From Pseudomonadota bacterium (GTDB lineage Bacteria; Myxococcota_A; UBA796; SXON01): a stretch of 64,000 nucleotides of DNA. Made by a program: the position numbers and the translations under genes. Location: positions 1 to 64,000 of the forward strand of contig JAUXQH010000122.1 in the NCBI GenBank assembly GCA_030685065.1. Reading direction: 5' to 3'. This document shows, piece by piece, positions 44,196 to 52,203 of this stretch. A model generated the notes under the pieces. The model did no database searches, was not told where the DNA came from, and was given only the letters and a program-made list of their open reading frames with translations. Each line of letters opens with the position of its first letter. Position 1 is the first letter of the stretch.

Positions 44196-46178
44196 TCACG
44201 TCCCTCTTCGCCGACCCGTTGCCTGAAAATGCATCCAGCCGTCCCCATCAACTGACAATTCAATAGCGCCGGCGCTCCCTACTGCATCGCCGTCGGGCGA
44301 CTCTCGCATTAGCTGACCTAGGGCCTCACGCACCCCATCTCGAACGTGCGATGCCATCGCCTGTTGTTCCAGAAGCGCATCGAGGCTCTCGAGAAACTCC
44401 GTGCCGTCGCGTCTGCCGAAACTCCACAGTACGTACAGCATCGGCTCCACCATCTCGGGCCGGCTAAGGCAAAACAGAACAGCATGCGCCGCCGCACTGC
44501 AGTCCCAGTGCTGCAACGCCGCCGTCACTACCCACGCATGCGCAGCCTCCGCACCTTCATCAGCAATAGAATGAGCCACGGCAGCGTTAGCCCAATTCAA
44601 CCCAGTGGTTGGATCATCCTCAAGCAACGACATTGCAGCTCGATATCTTATCTCGACACCTTCCACTGACGACAACATCAATGCACGTAAGCGCTCTTGC
44701 TCGTACTTACCCATCATGCTTTGGGCCCGCGGACCGAATCGGGCCAGAAGGTACTGCGAGACCCAGGCCTTGAGCATCCAACAGGGAGAACTCCTAACGT
44801 AGTTAGTGTCGGACGACAGCGCCTGATATGCCAAGTCAAATAGACCCGCATGAAGCCACGCATCACCCGCACGAACAACGTCAAACTCGTCGGCAAAATC
44901 CCGTAGCGTCGACGCCATCAGATAGCACCTGGCAGCGATACGAAACCGCCCCAACTCGAACAAGCACACGGCCACCTCGGCATACCAGTACGGCTTGCGT
45001 CTATAGGCAGGCCAACTCCGTGCGGCGCTCAGGTACTGATGTAACGCGCCACCCCAGTCCCCTTCGTGCTGTAGGGTATTGGCGAGGGAATAAACTGCGG
45101 CGCCGTCGCCTTGAGATGCCTCTACCCGCCGCTGCGCGATGGTCGACCAGGTGACGTGTGGGGCCGGCCGCGGACTCCTACTCAGCAAACGTGTAAGAAA
45201 GAGGGACTCTGTATATGACTTTGGAAAGGACCCGAAGTCACTCGCCGCCCAATAGGCGAGATCAATAACTGATCCGTCAAGCTCGATGGACTCCGCGAGT
45301 TGGAGGAAGAACACCCTCTCATCCATCGGCTCGCTCGGCTGGTGTCGTCTAAGCACGGAGGCGATGCGACCTTTCCCCGAAGCGACATACGAGGCCGCAT
45401 GACAGATCACGAGCGCTAAACCGGTGGCAGCCTCCTTCCACTCAGGCGGCACGCTCCAACGGGAGTCACTCGGCCGCTCGGACTGCGGGACACCCACGGT
45501 GCCGATGCACGAAGCCAATCCCGCGTCCTGACGATACACCACACACTTCCCAGCGAACACACGGACGACTACCTGTGCAAGCTCCGGCGGCACGAGCTCC
45601 ATCCACTTCGGTCCCGGGCCCGTTACCCGCTGATCAACCTGCGTCGCCAGCCAAGCTATAAGAGAGGAAGCCGGCTCCTCGTAGAATGCAACACGAACAT
45701 CGGTCCTATATGCAGGCGGAATCGGGTGCGCGAGTAGCTCATTCGCGAGGTTGGCGAACTGCTCGTCGTCCAGCTCAGCTTCAGACATAAAGTCAACCGA
45801 ATGGGTTTCTTGCAGGTACCAGTCGTTGGCGACGCAAAGGCGCGCCCGAAGGGTTTCAGCCCACATCACACGGAACTTTCCTCCTTGACCGTCATAGGCG
45901 GCCAGTAACACCGGCAGCGAACTTCGATAGAAGTAGTCCACTAGGCGTGATGTCATGAAGCGGATCGAAAGCCGCCCCTCTGTCCTTTGCCGCTCCGTGG
46001 CCTTGAGCTGAAGAAGCATCCTCCGCCCGGAAGACCGAGCGTGCACGAAGAGTTCGAGTTCAAAATCGTAGCCGAAATCTGGATGCTCGTCACGCAACAC
46101 AAAATCGCGAGGTACCGCAGCGAGGAACCTCCTCCTCGACACCTCTTCCAGTTCCTGCTGTGGGGTTCTAAGCGCCAT
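44196..46178 (-). CDS. DUF4365 (PD-(D/E)xK-like) and TPR protein
   Basis: A 660-residue protein. The N-terminus has the DUF4365 pattern: EVSRRRFLAAVPRDFVLRD, then DFGYDFELELFVH (Asp and Glu), then MLLQLKATER (the Q-x-K strand), which together resemble the D...E-x-K core of restriction-type nucleases. SSLPVLLAAYD follows, as usual in DUF4365. After a middle region, the C-terminal half is a helical repeat (ASQGDGAAVYSLANTLQHEGDWGGALHQYL, ELGRFRIAARCYL, AGDAWLHAGLFDLAYQAL) of TPR character. DUF4365 proteins are frequent in defence islands; I infer a nuclease effector with a TPR sensor. Lower GC than the core genome. It stands alone between elements 1 and 2. Confidence 0.7.
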   Translation of the reverse strand: MALRTPQQELEEVSRRRFLAAVPRDFVLRDEHPDFGYDFELELFVHARSSGRRMLLQLKATERQRTEGRLSIRFMTSRLVDYFYRSSLPVLLAAYDGQGGKFRVMWAETLRARLCVANDWYLQETHSVDFMSEAELDDEQFANLANELLAHPIPPAYRTDVRVAFYEEPASSLIAWLATQVDQRVTGPGPKWMELVPPELAQVVVRVFAGKCVVYRQDAGLASCIGTVGVPQSERPSDSRWSVPPEWKEAATGLALVICHAASYVASGKGRIASVLRRHQPSEPMDERVFFLQLAESIELDGSVIDLAYWAASDFGSFPKSYTESLFLTRLLSRSPRPAPHVTWSTIAQRRVEASQGDGAAVYSLANTLQHEGDWGGALHQYLSAARSWPAYRRKPYWYAEVAVCLFELGRFRIAARCYLMASTLRDFADEFDVVRAGDAWLHAGLFDLAYQALSSDTNYVRSSPCWMLKAWVSQYLLARFGPRAQSMMGKYEQERLRALMLSSVEGVEIRYRAAMSLLEDDPTTGLNWANAAVAHSIADEGAEAAHAWVVTAALQHWDCSAAAHAVLFCLSRPEMVEPMLYVLWSFGRRDGTEFLESLDALLEQQAMASHVRDGVREALGQLMRESPDGDAVGSAGAIELSVDGDGWMHFQATGRRRGT

Positions 46179-46261
46179 CCCGTCGCCTATACTGCCCTAC
46201 TCGCCGGGTCGAGCCAGTACGTGGAGGTGTGACGCGCAATCTGGGCGCTCCACCGTCGTAC

Positions 46262-46502
46262 GGGAACGCGCACCGTCCGAGAACTGGCCGACATGCTGCT
46301 CAGTTCGGGCGAAGACGCCCGAACTGGCCCGGGCGCACGAAACATCGGCGTGAGTGTAGGCCTCGTCGTGTGCGCCCGGGACATGCGCCCCCCGTCGAGG
46401 ACGCCGGGGGGACGGCGGCCAAAATGCCCCGCGCGGGGACGCGCGGGAGGCCGCCTCGCACGTCAGCAGTCGTCTTCGCGTTCCATGAGAGTACGCCTTC
46501 TC
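46262..46502. repeat. Structured intercassette element 2
   Basis: A 240-base element between the DUF4365 gene and the helicase gene. The outer stem is GGAACGCG (46263-46270) with CGCGTTCC (46477-46484). Hairpin a is CAGTTCGGGC (46301-46310), loop GAAGAC, GCCCGAACTG (46317-46326). The long-range stem is CCCGGGCGCAC (46328-46338) with GTGCGCCCGGG (46370-46380). Hairpin c is CCCCCCG (46388-46394) with CGGGGGG (46405-46411). Hairpin d is CGCGC, loop GGGGAC, GCGCG (46430-46445). The right end (46480-46502) matches, inverted, the left end of element 3 at 22 of 23 bases. The remaining gap (46179-46261, 46503-46523) holds no gene. Confidence 0.85.
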
Positions 46503-46523
46503 TCTCCTCTCACCCCAACCGCA

Positions 46524-48869
46524 TCAGGTGTCCGCCTCCCGCGCGTCTTCGGTTAGGCGGTCAACGTCCTGAAGAGACACATGCGACCAGTTGAACGCCC
46601 GTCGCGCACCACTTCCAATTTCGGTTAGAGCATCCGCTTCGGGCCTCGTCGCGCACCGGTAGGCTTGAACTTCGATGGAGAGCCGCTGCATGTCAACCTG
46701 AAGCGACCAGAAAGACCTTGCGAGCGTGAACCCCTCTCGCAATCGACTCCTCGCCGTCAACACCTTGGCGAGCATCTCGGCGTCCTTCCCATCAGGCACC
46801 CCGGCAGACGGCGCGGAGGTCGGAAAATCGCTTAGTCTGAAGGTGAGCACCACCAGCACGTCTCGACTTGCTTGTTCGAGCGCTTCAATTAGGGGCCGGA
46901 CCTCCGACAAACGAGTTGCCTTCTGGCGTGCGTGGCTGCCAAGACGCAGCGTACTGCCAAACGGTTTCGCGACCCGATCAAAACCTAGCGCAAGCTCCTT
47001 CCAGGCCGACAGCAACCGCTCCAGGAGTTCATCGAAGTACTCGGGCTCGCACTCAAGTATATCGGCGTACGAATCCAACTCTCTCCCTTGCAACCGGTCA
47101 GGCCATTGAAGCTGTCGAGCATCGATAGTGGCATCGAGTTCCAGCACTCGGGAAACAAAGGCGCCCCATCCATTAAAGACGGCCAAGTAGCTGGCGACTG
47201 AGTAACGCGAATTTTTGTGAATATCCGCCAGGGTAGGTGTACGCCGAAGCTTCGTACGGATGGCAAAGAAGTCCTGCAGGATAGCAGCATGCGTGTGCGC
47301 ATTCACAGCTGTCTTGGTGATCAAGTCATAGACCGACGTGTCGAAAGTGACCGAACATCCATTATCGAATAGGTACTTCGGCTTGGTCAGCGGTCCCTGG
47401 TTCCCATCATCGCGGTAACCACCAAGGTACTCCAAAATTCGATCCGCTTTCACGTAGTTCCCGATGAAGTCGAGCACGACGACTCCAACCTTACCGGGCG
47501 CGAGGCGCAGTCCGCGTCCGAGTTGCTGTGTGAAAACTATTTTGGACTCAGTGGGCCGCATGAACAAAAGGGCCTCGACGTCCGGAACATCTATTCCCTC
47601 GTTGAACAGGTCACGGACAAAGGCCACCTGGAAACGCCCCTCTCGGAAAGCACGAATAGCATCGGCTTGCTCCTCGGCTGGCATGCGCGAATGAATGGCA
47701 ACCGATGCGATTCCGGCCGCGCCGAAGTGGGCAGCTGCCCGCATCGTGTGTTCAATGGTGACGCAGAATGCTATCGCTTTCCGACCTTCAGCCAGCGCTT
47801 GGTAGCGCTCAATAATCGCGTCGTCACGGCGCTGAATCACGAGCGCGCGGTTCAGGTCCGCCAGGTCATAGCGATACCCGTTATGCCGGATATCACTATA
47901 GTCGACGTTATCCTTCAGTGCGTAGTAATGGAACGGCGATAGAAAGCCGCGTCGGATGGCTTCCTCCTGACCAAGCTCGTACACAAGGTTGTTGTCAACG
48001 AGCTGGAGGATGGACTGACGATCCGTTCGATTTGGCGTCGCAGTCAAGCCCAGGAGGAATTCGGGTTTGAAGTATTCGATAACCGTCCGATAGTGTGCCG
48101 TGGCCCCATGATGAAACTCGTCCACAATAACATAGGCGAAGTCGCGCGGACGAAAGGGGCGTGTATCCGGATCACGCAGGCTGGCAATGTTGGCAAATAC
48201 GATATCCCCGTGCTCACCACGCTCCAATGAATTAAACATCGCAGTCGTGGCTTGGGGCCACACTCGCCCGAAGGCCTCTCGGGCCTGAGCAAGGATCGCA
48301 TTGTTGTGGACTACGAAGAGGACTCTGCCTCCAACCGACTTCGCGTCGAAAGCAGCAAGTAGTGTCTTGCCGAGTCCAGTCGCCAGCACAACTAAACCTT
48401 TTCGAAATCCTTTCTTGCGCGTCAGCGCCAAGGCGGCCAAAGCCTCATCTTGGACGCGGTGCGGCACGGGAGTTCCAGTCCGAAAGGACGCGTGCAAGGC
48501 CGGGTCCGAAATCGTTGCTCGACGGAGCTGATCGCGACAAAGTTCGGGCTCCCTCTGAATTTGAAGCCAGGACCAGCGCAGGACAACCCACCCCGAGAGA
48601 ACTAGTTCATTCTGCCGCTTAAGATTTCCAGCAAACCGCTCCTGACCAATAGCGTCTTCTGCGTGGAAGGCGTACCCATCAAGCTCAATCGCGATGCGGG
48701 AGGACGGAGTGACAATAGCAAAGTCCAAGCGGCGTCTCGTCCCATCGCTCTCGACGAACTCATATTGAGGATGGACAAGCTTCAGCGCATTGGGCGGCAA
48801 CACTTCTCCGAGCACGGTCTCGAAGAGGTGCCGTTCCGGGAATGAGCATGCGGACAGGTCGATAGTCAT
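46524..48869 (-). CDS. Nuclease-helicase (DUF559-like plus SF2 helicase)
   Basis: A 781-residue restriction-type helicase. The N-terminal part (about 1-125) is a DUF559/very-short-patch-like nuclease domain: RRLDFAIVTPSSRIAIELDGYAFH and FAGNLKRQNELVLSGWVVLRW carry the Asp and Glu-x-Asp positions. The SF2 helicase follows: VVLATGLGKTLLAAFD (Walker A), VIVDEFHHG (a DEFH variant of DEAH), LLGLTATPNRTD (motif III), VAFVRDLFNEGIDVPDV, and FTQQLGRGLRLAPGK (motif VI). The C-terminal 280 residues are helical and unassigned. The combination of nuclease and translocase suggests DNA-targeting defence. Lower GC than its chromosome neighbours. It stands alone, enclosed by the inverted repeats at 46480-46502 and 48976-48998. 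Confidence 0.82.
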   Translation of the reverse strand: MTIDLSACSFPERHLFETVLGEVLPPNALKLVHPQYEFVESDGTRRRLDFAIVTPSSRIAIELDGYAFHAEDAIGQERFAGNLKRQNELVLSGWVVLRWSWLQIQREPELCRDQLRRATISDPALHASFRTGTPVPHRVQDEALAALALTRKKGFRKGLVVLATGLGKTLLAAFDAKSVGGRVLFVVHNNAILAQAREAFGRVWPQATTAMFNSLERGEHGDIVFANIASLRDPDTRPFRPRDFAYVIVDEFHHGATAHYRTVIEYFKPEFLLGLTATPNRTDRQSILQLVDNNLVYELGQEEAIRRGFLSPFHYYALKDNVDYSDIRHNGYRYDLADLNRALVIQRRDDAIIERYQALAEGRKAIAFCVTIEHTMRAAAHFGAAGIASVAIHSRMPAEEQADAIRAFREGRFQVAFVRDLFNEGIDVPDVEALLFMRPTESKIVFTQQLGRGLRLAPGKVGVVVLDFIGNYVKADRILEYLGGYRDDGNQGPLTKPKYLFDNGCSVTFDTSVYDLITKTAVNAHTHAAILQDFFAIRTKLRRTPTLADIHKNSRYSVASYLAVFNGWGAFVSRVLELDATIDARQLQWPDRLQGRELDSYADILECEPEYFDELLERLLSAWKELALGFDRVAKPFGSTLRLGSHARQKATRLSEVRPLIEALEQASRDVLVVLTFRLSDFPTSAPSAGVPDGKDAEMLAKVLTARSRLREGFTLARSFWSLQVDMQRLSIEVQAYRCATRPEADALTEIGSGARRAFNWSHVSLQDVDRLTEDAREADT

Positions 48870-48975
48870 GCGCCGCTATGTATCCGGGCCCGTAGTATAT
48901 GGGCAGGCCCGGCATCGCGTTCCTACCGGGCGACGCTGGGCTTCCCCCTCCGTGGATGGCGGCTACTCCCGCGCG

Positions 48976-49207
48976 GAGAAGGCGTACCCTCATGGAACTG
49001 GCCGACATGCTGGCCAGTTCCGCCGGGGACGGCGGAACTGGCCCGGGCGCACGAACATTGCCGTGGTTCTCGGCGGTGTCGCGTGCGCCCGGGACATGCG
49101 CCCCCTCGGCGAAGACGCCGAGGGGGACGGCGGCCAAGATGGCCCGCGCGGGGACGCGCGAACACGCGCGCTTGCCACGTCGGCAGTCGTCTACGCGTTC
49201 GCTGCCA
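48976..49207. repeat. Structured intercassette element 3
   Basis: The best preserved copy, between the helicase and ankyrin genes. Hairpin a: CCAGTTCCGCC (49014-49024), loop GGGGAC, GGCGGAACTGG (49031-49041). Long-range stem: CCCGGGCGCAC (49042-49052) with GTGCGCCCGGG (49083-49093). Hairpin c: CCCCCTCGGC (49101-49110), loop GAAGAC, GCCGAGGGGG (49117-49126). Hairpin d: CGCGC (49145-49149), loop GGGGAC, GCGCG (49156-49160). All stems are perfect. The arm sequence ACGTCGGCAGTCGTCTACG (49178-49196) is the partner of GGCGTACCC...GGCCGACATG at the left. The remaining bases to the ankyrin start (49208-49420) show no feature. Confidence 0.85.
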
Positions 49208-49420
49208 ACTCGACCGGGCACTCTCCTACTTGTTCAACACAAGAGGGTCCCGCCAGTCGGTCCCCCCCCTCCCTGGCCTCTATGGCATCCTGTCCTTCGG
49301 CGTCTCCTCCCCGGGTCTCGTTCTGGCCGCCCGCAGCTGCTGTCTGGTGCAGGCACTGGCTCGAGGTATCAGTTGGGGGCTCTTCCACGAAGGGAGCCGG
49401 AGGTGCGGCGAAACAGGTCG

Positions 49421-49915
49421 ATGAGCCCCCGGGCGCTGACGGAACGCGAGTTATTCCGGCATGTTGACCTTCACGACACGCAGTTGGTCGCTCGCCTCCT
49501 CTGCGGTGGTGCCAACCCCAACGCTCGGGACCGGCAAGGAAGAACCCCGCTTCACCACGCCGCGCTCTCGGGGGACGAGGACATGGTCCGCGTTCTACTC
49601 GACAGCGGCGCCGATCCTGCAGCCCAGGATGCCAACGGTTGGTCGGGGATGCACTTCGCGGCGAGAGGCCAGAAGCCAGCGGTGGTGATTCAGCTCATTG
49701 GAGCAGGAGCTGCTCTCGACGCAGTGGACGCCCACGGTAACACCGCACTTTCCGAGGCCACCTTTGGCTGTGACGGCCTGCATGGCGAGACGATTAACGT
49801 GCTCCTCGGAGCGGGGGCCAATCCAAACATCCTCAACAAATACGGCGTGTCTCCGCTGGAGTTAGCTCGGAGCATCGCAAACTACGACGTTATTCAGTTC
49901 TACCCTAAGGGATGA
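49421..49915 (+). CDS. Ankyrin-repeat protein
   Basis: A 164-residue cytoplasmic protein of about four ankyrin repeats: LFRHVDLHDTQLVARLLCGGANPNARD, RQGRTPLHHAALSGDEDMVRVLLDSGADP (in pieces), NGWSGMHFAARGQKPAVVIQLIGAGAALD and HGNTALSEATFGCDG...NVLLGAGANPNILN. The open frame reaches further upstream, through element 3, but the ATG at 49421 begins the first recognisable repeat. Ankyrin proteins mediate protein contacts; single-gene ankyrin units occur in defence and toxin loci. No enzymatic domain. Lower GC than surrounding genes, and enclosed between elements 3 and 4. Confidence 0.82.
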   Translation: MSPRALTERELFRHVDLHDTQLVARLLCGGANPNARDRQGRTPLHHAALSGDEDMVRVLLDSGADPAAQDANGWSGMHFAARGQKPAVVIQLIGAGAALDAVDAHGNTALSEATFGCDGLHGETINVLLGAGANPNILNKYGVSPLELARSIANYDVIQFYPKG

Positions 49916-50010
49916 GCGTTCGGAGGAGGCCGGGTCGTTCGGAGGGAACAGATTCCCCGAGAACGGCGCGCAGACACCGTGTCCGCGGTGCGGCAAAGAC
50001 GTCATGCCTG

Positions 50011-50180
50011 CGAGAGCGCTCGTCAGCATCGAACTGACCGACACGCCGCTACGCCCACGAGGACGCGGGCTTGGTCCGGGCCGGGGCGCCCGGACACATG
50101 GCCTGCCCGCCCCAAGCGGCGGTCACCGCGCGCGAAGACGCCGCCGCGCACGTCAGCACCCGTCTCCGCGTTCTCCGAAA
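50011..50180. repeat. Structured intercassette element 4 (degenerate)
   Basis: The most diverged copy, between the ankyrin gene and the amidohydrolase gene. GAACTGACCGACACG (50031-50045) corresponds to GAACTGGCCGACATG. A hairpin with loop GAGGAC (50059-50064) has a 6-base stem with one mismatch. GTCCGGGC (50074-50081) and GCCCGGAC (50088-50095) form an 8-base stem. The sequence GAAGAC (50134-50139) again sits between CG-rich arms. The right end CACGTCAGCACCCGTCTCCG (50149-50168) matches the right arms of elements 2 and 3. The flanking bases 49916-50010 and 50181-50340 hold nothing I can name. Confidence 0.65.
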
Positions 50181-50340
50181 GTGGGTAGGCTCCGCGCCCC
50201 ATCCCAAATCCATCCGACCGCCGTGCATGGCATCCGGCCTGAGGGTGGAGCGTACGGTACGGTATGGCGGCGCAGGTCGTCGCCCCCACACCACAGCCGC
50301 GGCGCTCACCTACCGCTCCGACCTCACGCTAAGCTGCGGC

Positions 50341-52173
50341 ATGCTCCTTCTACTCGCGGCCTGCGTCGCCACCGGACCTGGGACAAAGGACCCGTCCGGT
50401 ACCGACTCCCGTTCCCCCGGGGACTCTGGCGTCTCGCATGGCGACCTGCCCGCCGGCGCCTGGGTGATCGAGGGCGTCACCGTGGTGGATGCTGACGGGG
50501 CCCGCGCTGATCGCGCCGTGATCGTAGCGGACGGGCGTATCTTCGATGTCCGCGCTGCCGGGGCGCTGTGGCCCGACGACGTGGAGGTGCGCGAGGGCGG
50601 CGGCAGGTGGCTCGTGCCCGGGCTCGTCGACGCCCACGTGCACCTCGGCTACGCGGGCGCTGTCGGATTGGTGGGTGACACGCTCGGCGCCAACCTCGCC
50701 GGCCAGCTCTATTGGGGGGTCACGCAGGTAGTGGATGTCGGCGGGCCCACCGTGTTGTTTTCGTTGCGAGACCGCGTGGAGGCCGGCGACGTACGGGGCC
50801 CGCGCGTCCTCGCGACGGGTCCGATGCTCACGACGGTGGGCTCCCACCCCTGCGAGGACGCGCCCGCCCCCGACCAGTGCGTGTTCGTCACTCCGGACGA
50901 CGCGGAGGACGCCGCCGAGACACTGGTCGCGTCCGGCGCGGACGCCCTGAAGGTAGCGCTCGCGGACGCGAGCTTCACCCGTTGGCCCACACCGCGCCTC
51001 GAGGTGGAGGCCGTGCGCGCCGCCGCCGCCGCCGGCCTCCCGGTGTACGCGCACGTGGACGAAGACGACGACGTGGTCGACGCCATCGCCGCGGGCGTCA
51101 CGATCCTCGCGCACCCGCCGTTCGCGGGGCCCATGGGCGCCGATGCGCTCCTCGCCACCACCGAGGCCGCGGCCCTTCACACGACCGTGTCGGCGTTCGC
51201 GGGCGTCGGTGACCTCCTCGCCGGGGTGACGGATCCCGACGACCCCGACCTCCTATTGACCGACGCCGTCCGCGCCGACTGGCGAGCCGTGCAGGATGGC
51301 GACACCTCCCTGCTCGAGGGCTGGCCCGAGGCGTCCGAGGGGTGGGCGGACCACGCCCGCGCCAACCTCTCCGCCGCGCACGCCGCGGGCGCAACCATCC
51401 TGCCGGGCTCCGACGCGGGCTACTACTTCGTGCCGCACGGCGCCGGCCTCCACCAGGAGCTCGCCGAGCTCGAGGCTCTCGGATGGTCGCCGCTCGACGC
51501 GCTCGCCGCCGCCACTTCAGGGGCACGTACAGTCCTCGGAATCGAGGGCGGGTGGGTTCGGACGGGCGAGCCCGCCGATCTCGTGCTCCTCACCGAGGAT
51601 CCGACGGCGAGCGTGGCCGCGCTCGCGGCCATCGAGGCGGTCATCGTCCGAGGGGTCGCGCACGAGCGGGCGGACCTTCGGACGTTTGCCGCCGGGGCCT
51701 TCGACGACGTGTGCCTGTCGGACGACTGCCCTACAGGTCAGCGCTGCGATGGCGTCACGCACACCTGCGCCACGGCCTGCGACACGCCTTACGACGTTCA
51801 CGAGCCGGCGTGCGGCGAGGCCGCGTGGTGCATGCCGGAGGACGGCGCGAGCGCAGTAGTCGGCGTGTGCCACACCGAGGAGGGGTGCGACCTGTACGCC
51901 CAGGACTGCGCGCCCGTCTGGTACGGCGAAGCATGTGTGCCCTTCGACCATGACACCTCCGCATGCATGCGGGCGGGGCCCCGCGACGTCGGAGAGCGCT
52001 GCAGCTGGACCGACCCAAGCGCCGCGTGCGAGGCAGGGCTCTTCTGCTCGTGGGTGGACGCCCGCTGCTACGAGCTCTGCGACCCCGCCGCAGGCGACAC
52101 CTGCACGACGCCCAGCGAATGCATCCAGCAGCGCGCAGCGCCCGAAGTCGGGTGGTTTGGGCTCTGCCTGTGA
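50341..52173 (+). CDS. Amidohydrolase lipoprotein with Cys-rich C-terminus
   Basis: A 610-residue lipoprotein (MLLLLAACVATGPG). The amidohydrolase part (about 40-450) has VPGLVDAHVHLGYAG (HxH), ALKVALADAS (candidate carbamylated Lys), VYAHVDEDDD, ILAHPPFAG and LPGSDAGYYFVPHGAG (Asp), the same layout as the gene at 39626. The last 150 residues are a Cys-rich extracellular region (DCPTGQRCDGVTHTCATACDT, EGCDLYAQDCAP, TCTTPSEC), a disulfide knot module typical of myxobacterial surface proteins. The ATG at 50341 directly begins the signal; upstream sequence belongs to element 4 and is not coding. Substrate unknown. Confidence 0.82.
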   Translation: MLLLLAACVATGPGTKDPSGTDSRSPGDSGVSHGDLPAGAWVIEGVTVVDADGARADRAVIVADGRIFDVRAAGALWPDDVEVREGGGRWLVPGLVDAHVHLGYAGAVGLVGDTLGANLAGQLYWGVTQVVDVGGPTVLFSLRDRVEAGDVRGPRVLATGPMLTTVGSHPCEDAPAPDQCVFVTPDDAEDAAETLVASGADALKVALADASFTRWPTPRLEVEAVRAAAAAGLPVYAHVDEDDDVVDAIAAGVTILAHPPFAGPMGADALLATTEAAALHTTVSAFAGVGDLLAGVTDPDDPDLLLTDAVRADWRAVQDGDTSLLEGWPEASEGWADHARANLSAAHAAGATILPGSDAGYYFVPHGAGLHQELAELEALGWSPLDALAAATSGARTVLGIEGGWVRTGEPADLVLLTEDPTASVAALAAIEAVIVRGVAHERADLRTFAAGAFDDVCLSDDCPTGQRCDGVTHTCATACDTPYDVHEPACGEAAWCMPEDGASAVVGVCHTEEGCDLYAQDCAPVWYGEACVPFDHDTSACMRAGPRDVGERCSWTDPSAACEAGLFCSWVDARCYELCDPAAGDTCTTPSECIQQRAAPEVGWFGLCL

Positions 52174-52203
52174 GGAACGTGGAGGCTCGCGACGACCCTC
52201 TCC

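Noticed and set aside
48899..49420. Extended N-terminus of the ankyrin protein
   Set aside because: The open frame crosses structured element 3 and encodes Arg/Pro/Gly-rich sequence without homology; the repeats start at 49421.
41471..50180. Classical integron cassette array with attC sites
   Set aside because: The arms contain AAC and GTT but not the RYYYAAC/GTTRRRY consensus, genes are in mixed orientations, and no integron integrase is in the window. The similarity is organisational only.
50071..50340. Extended N-terminus of the second amidohydrolase
   Set aside because: It overlaps element 4 and would precede a good lipoprotein signal.
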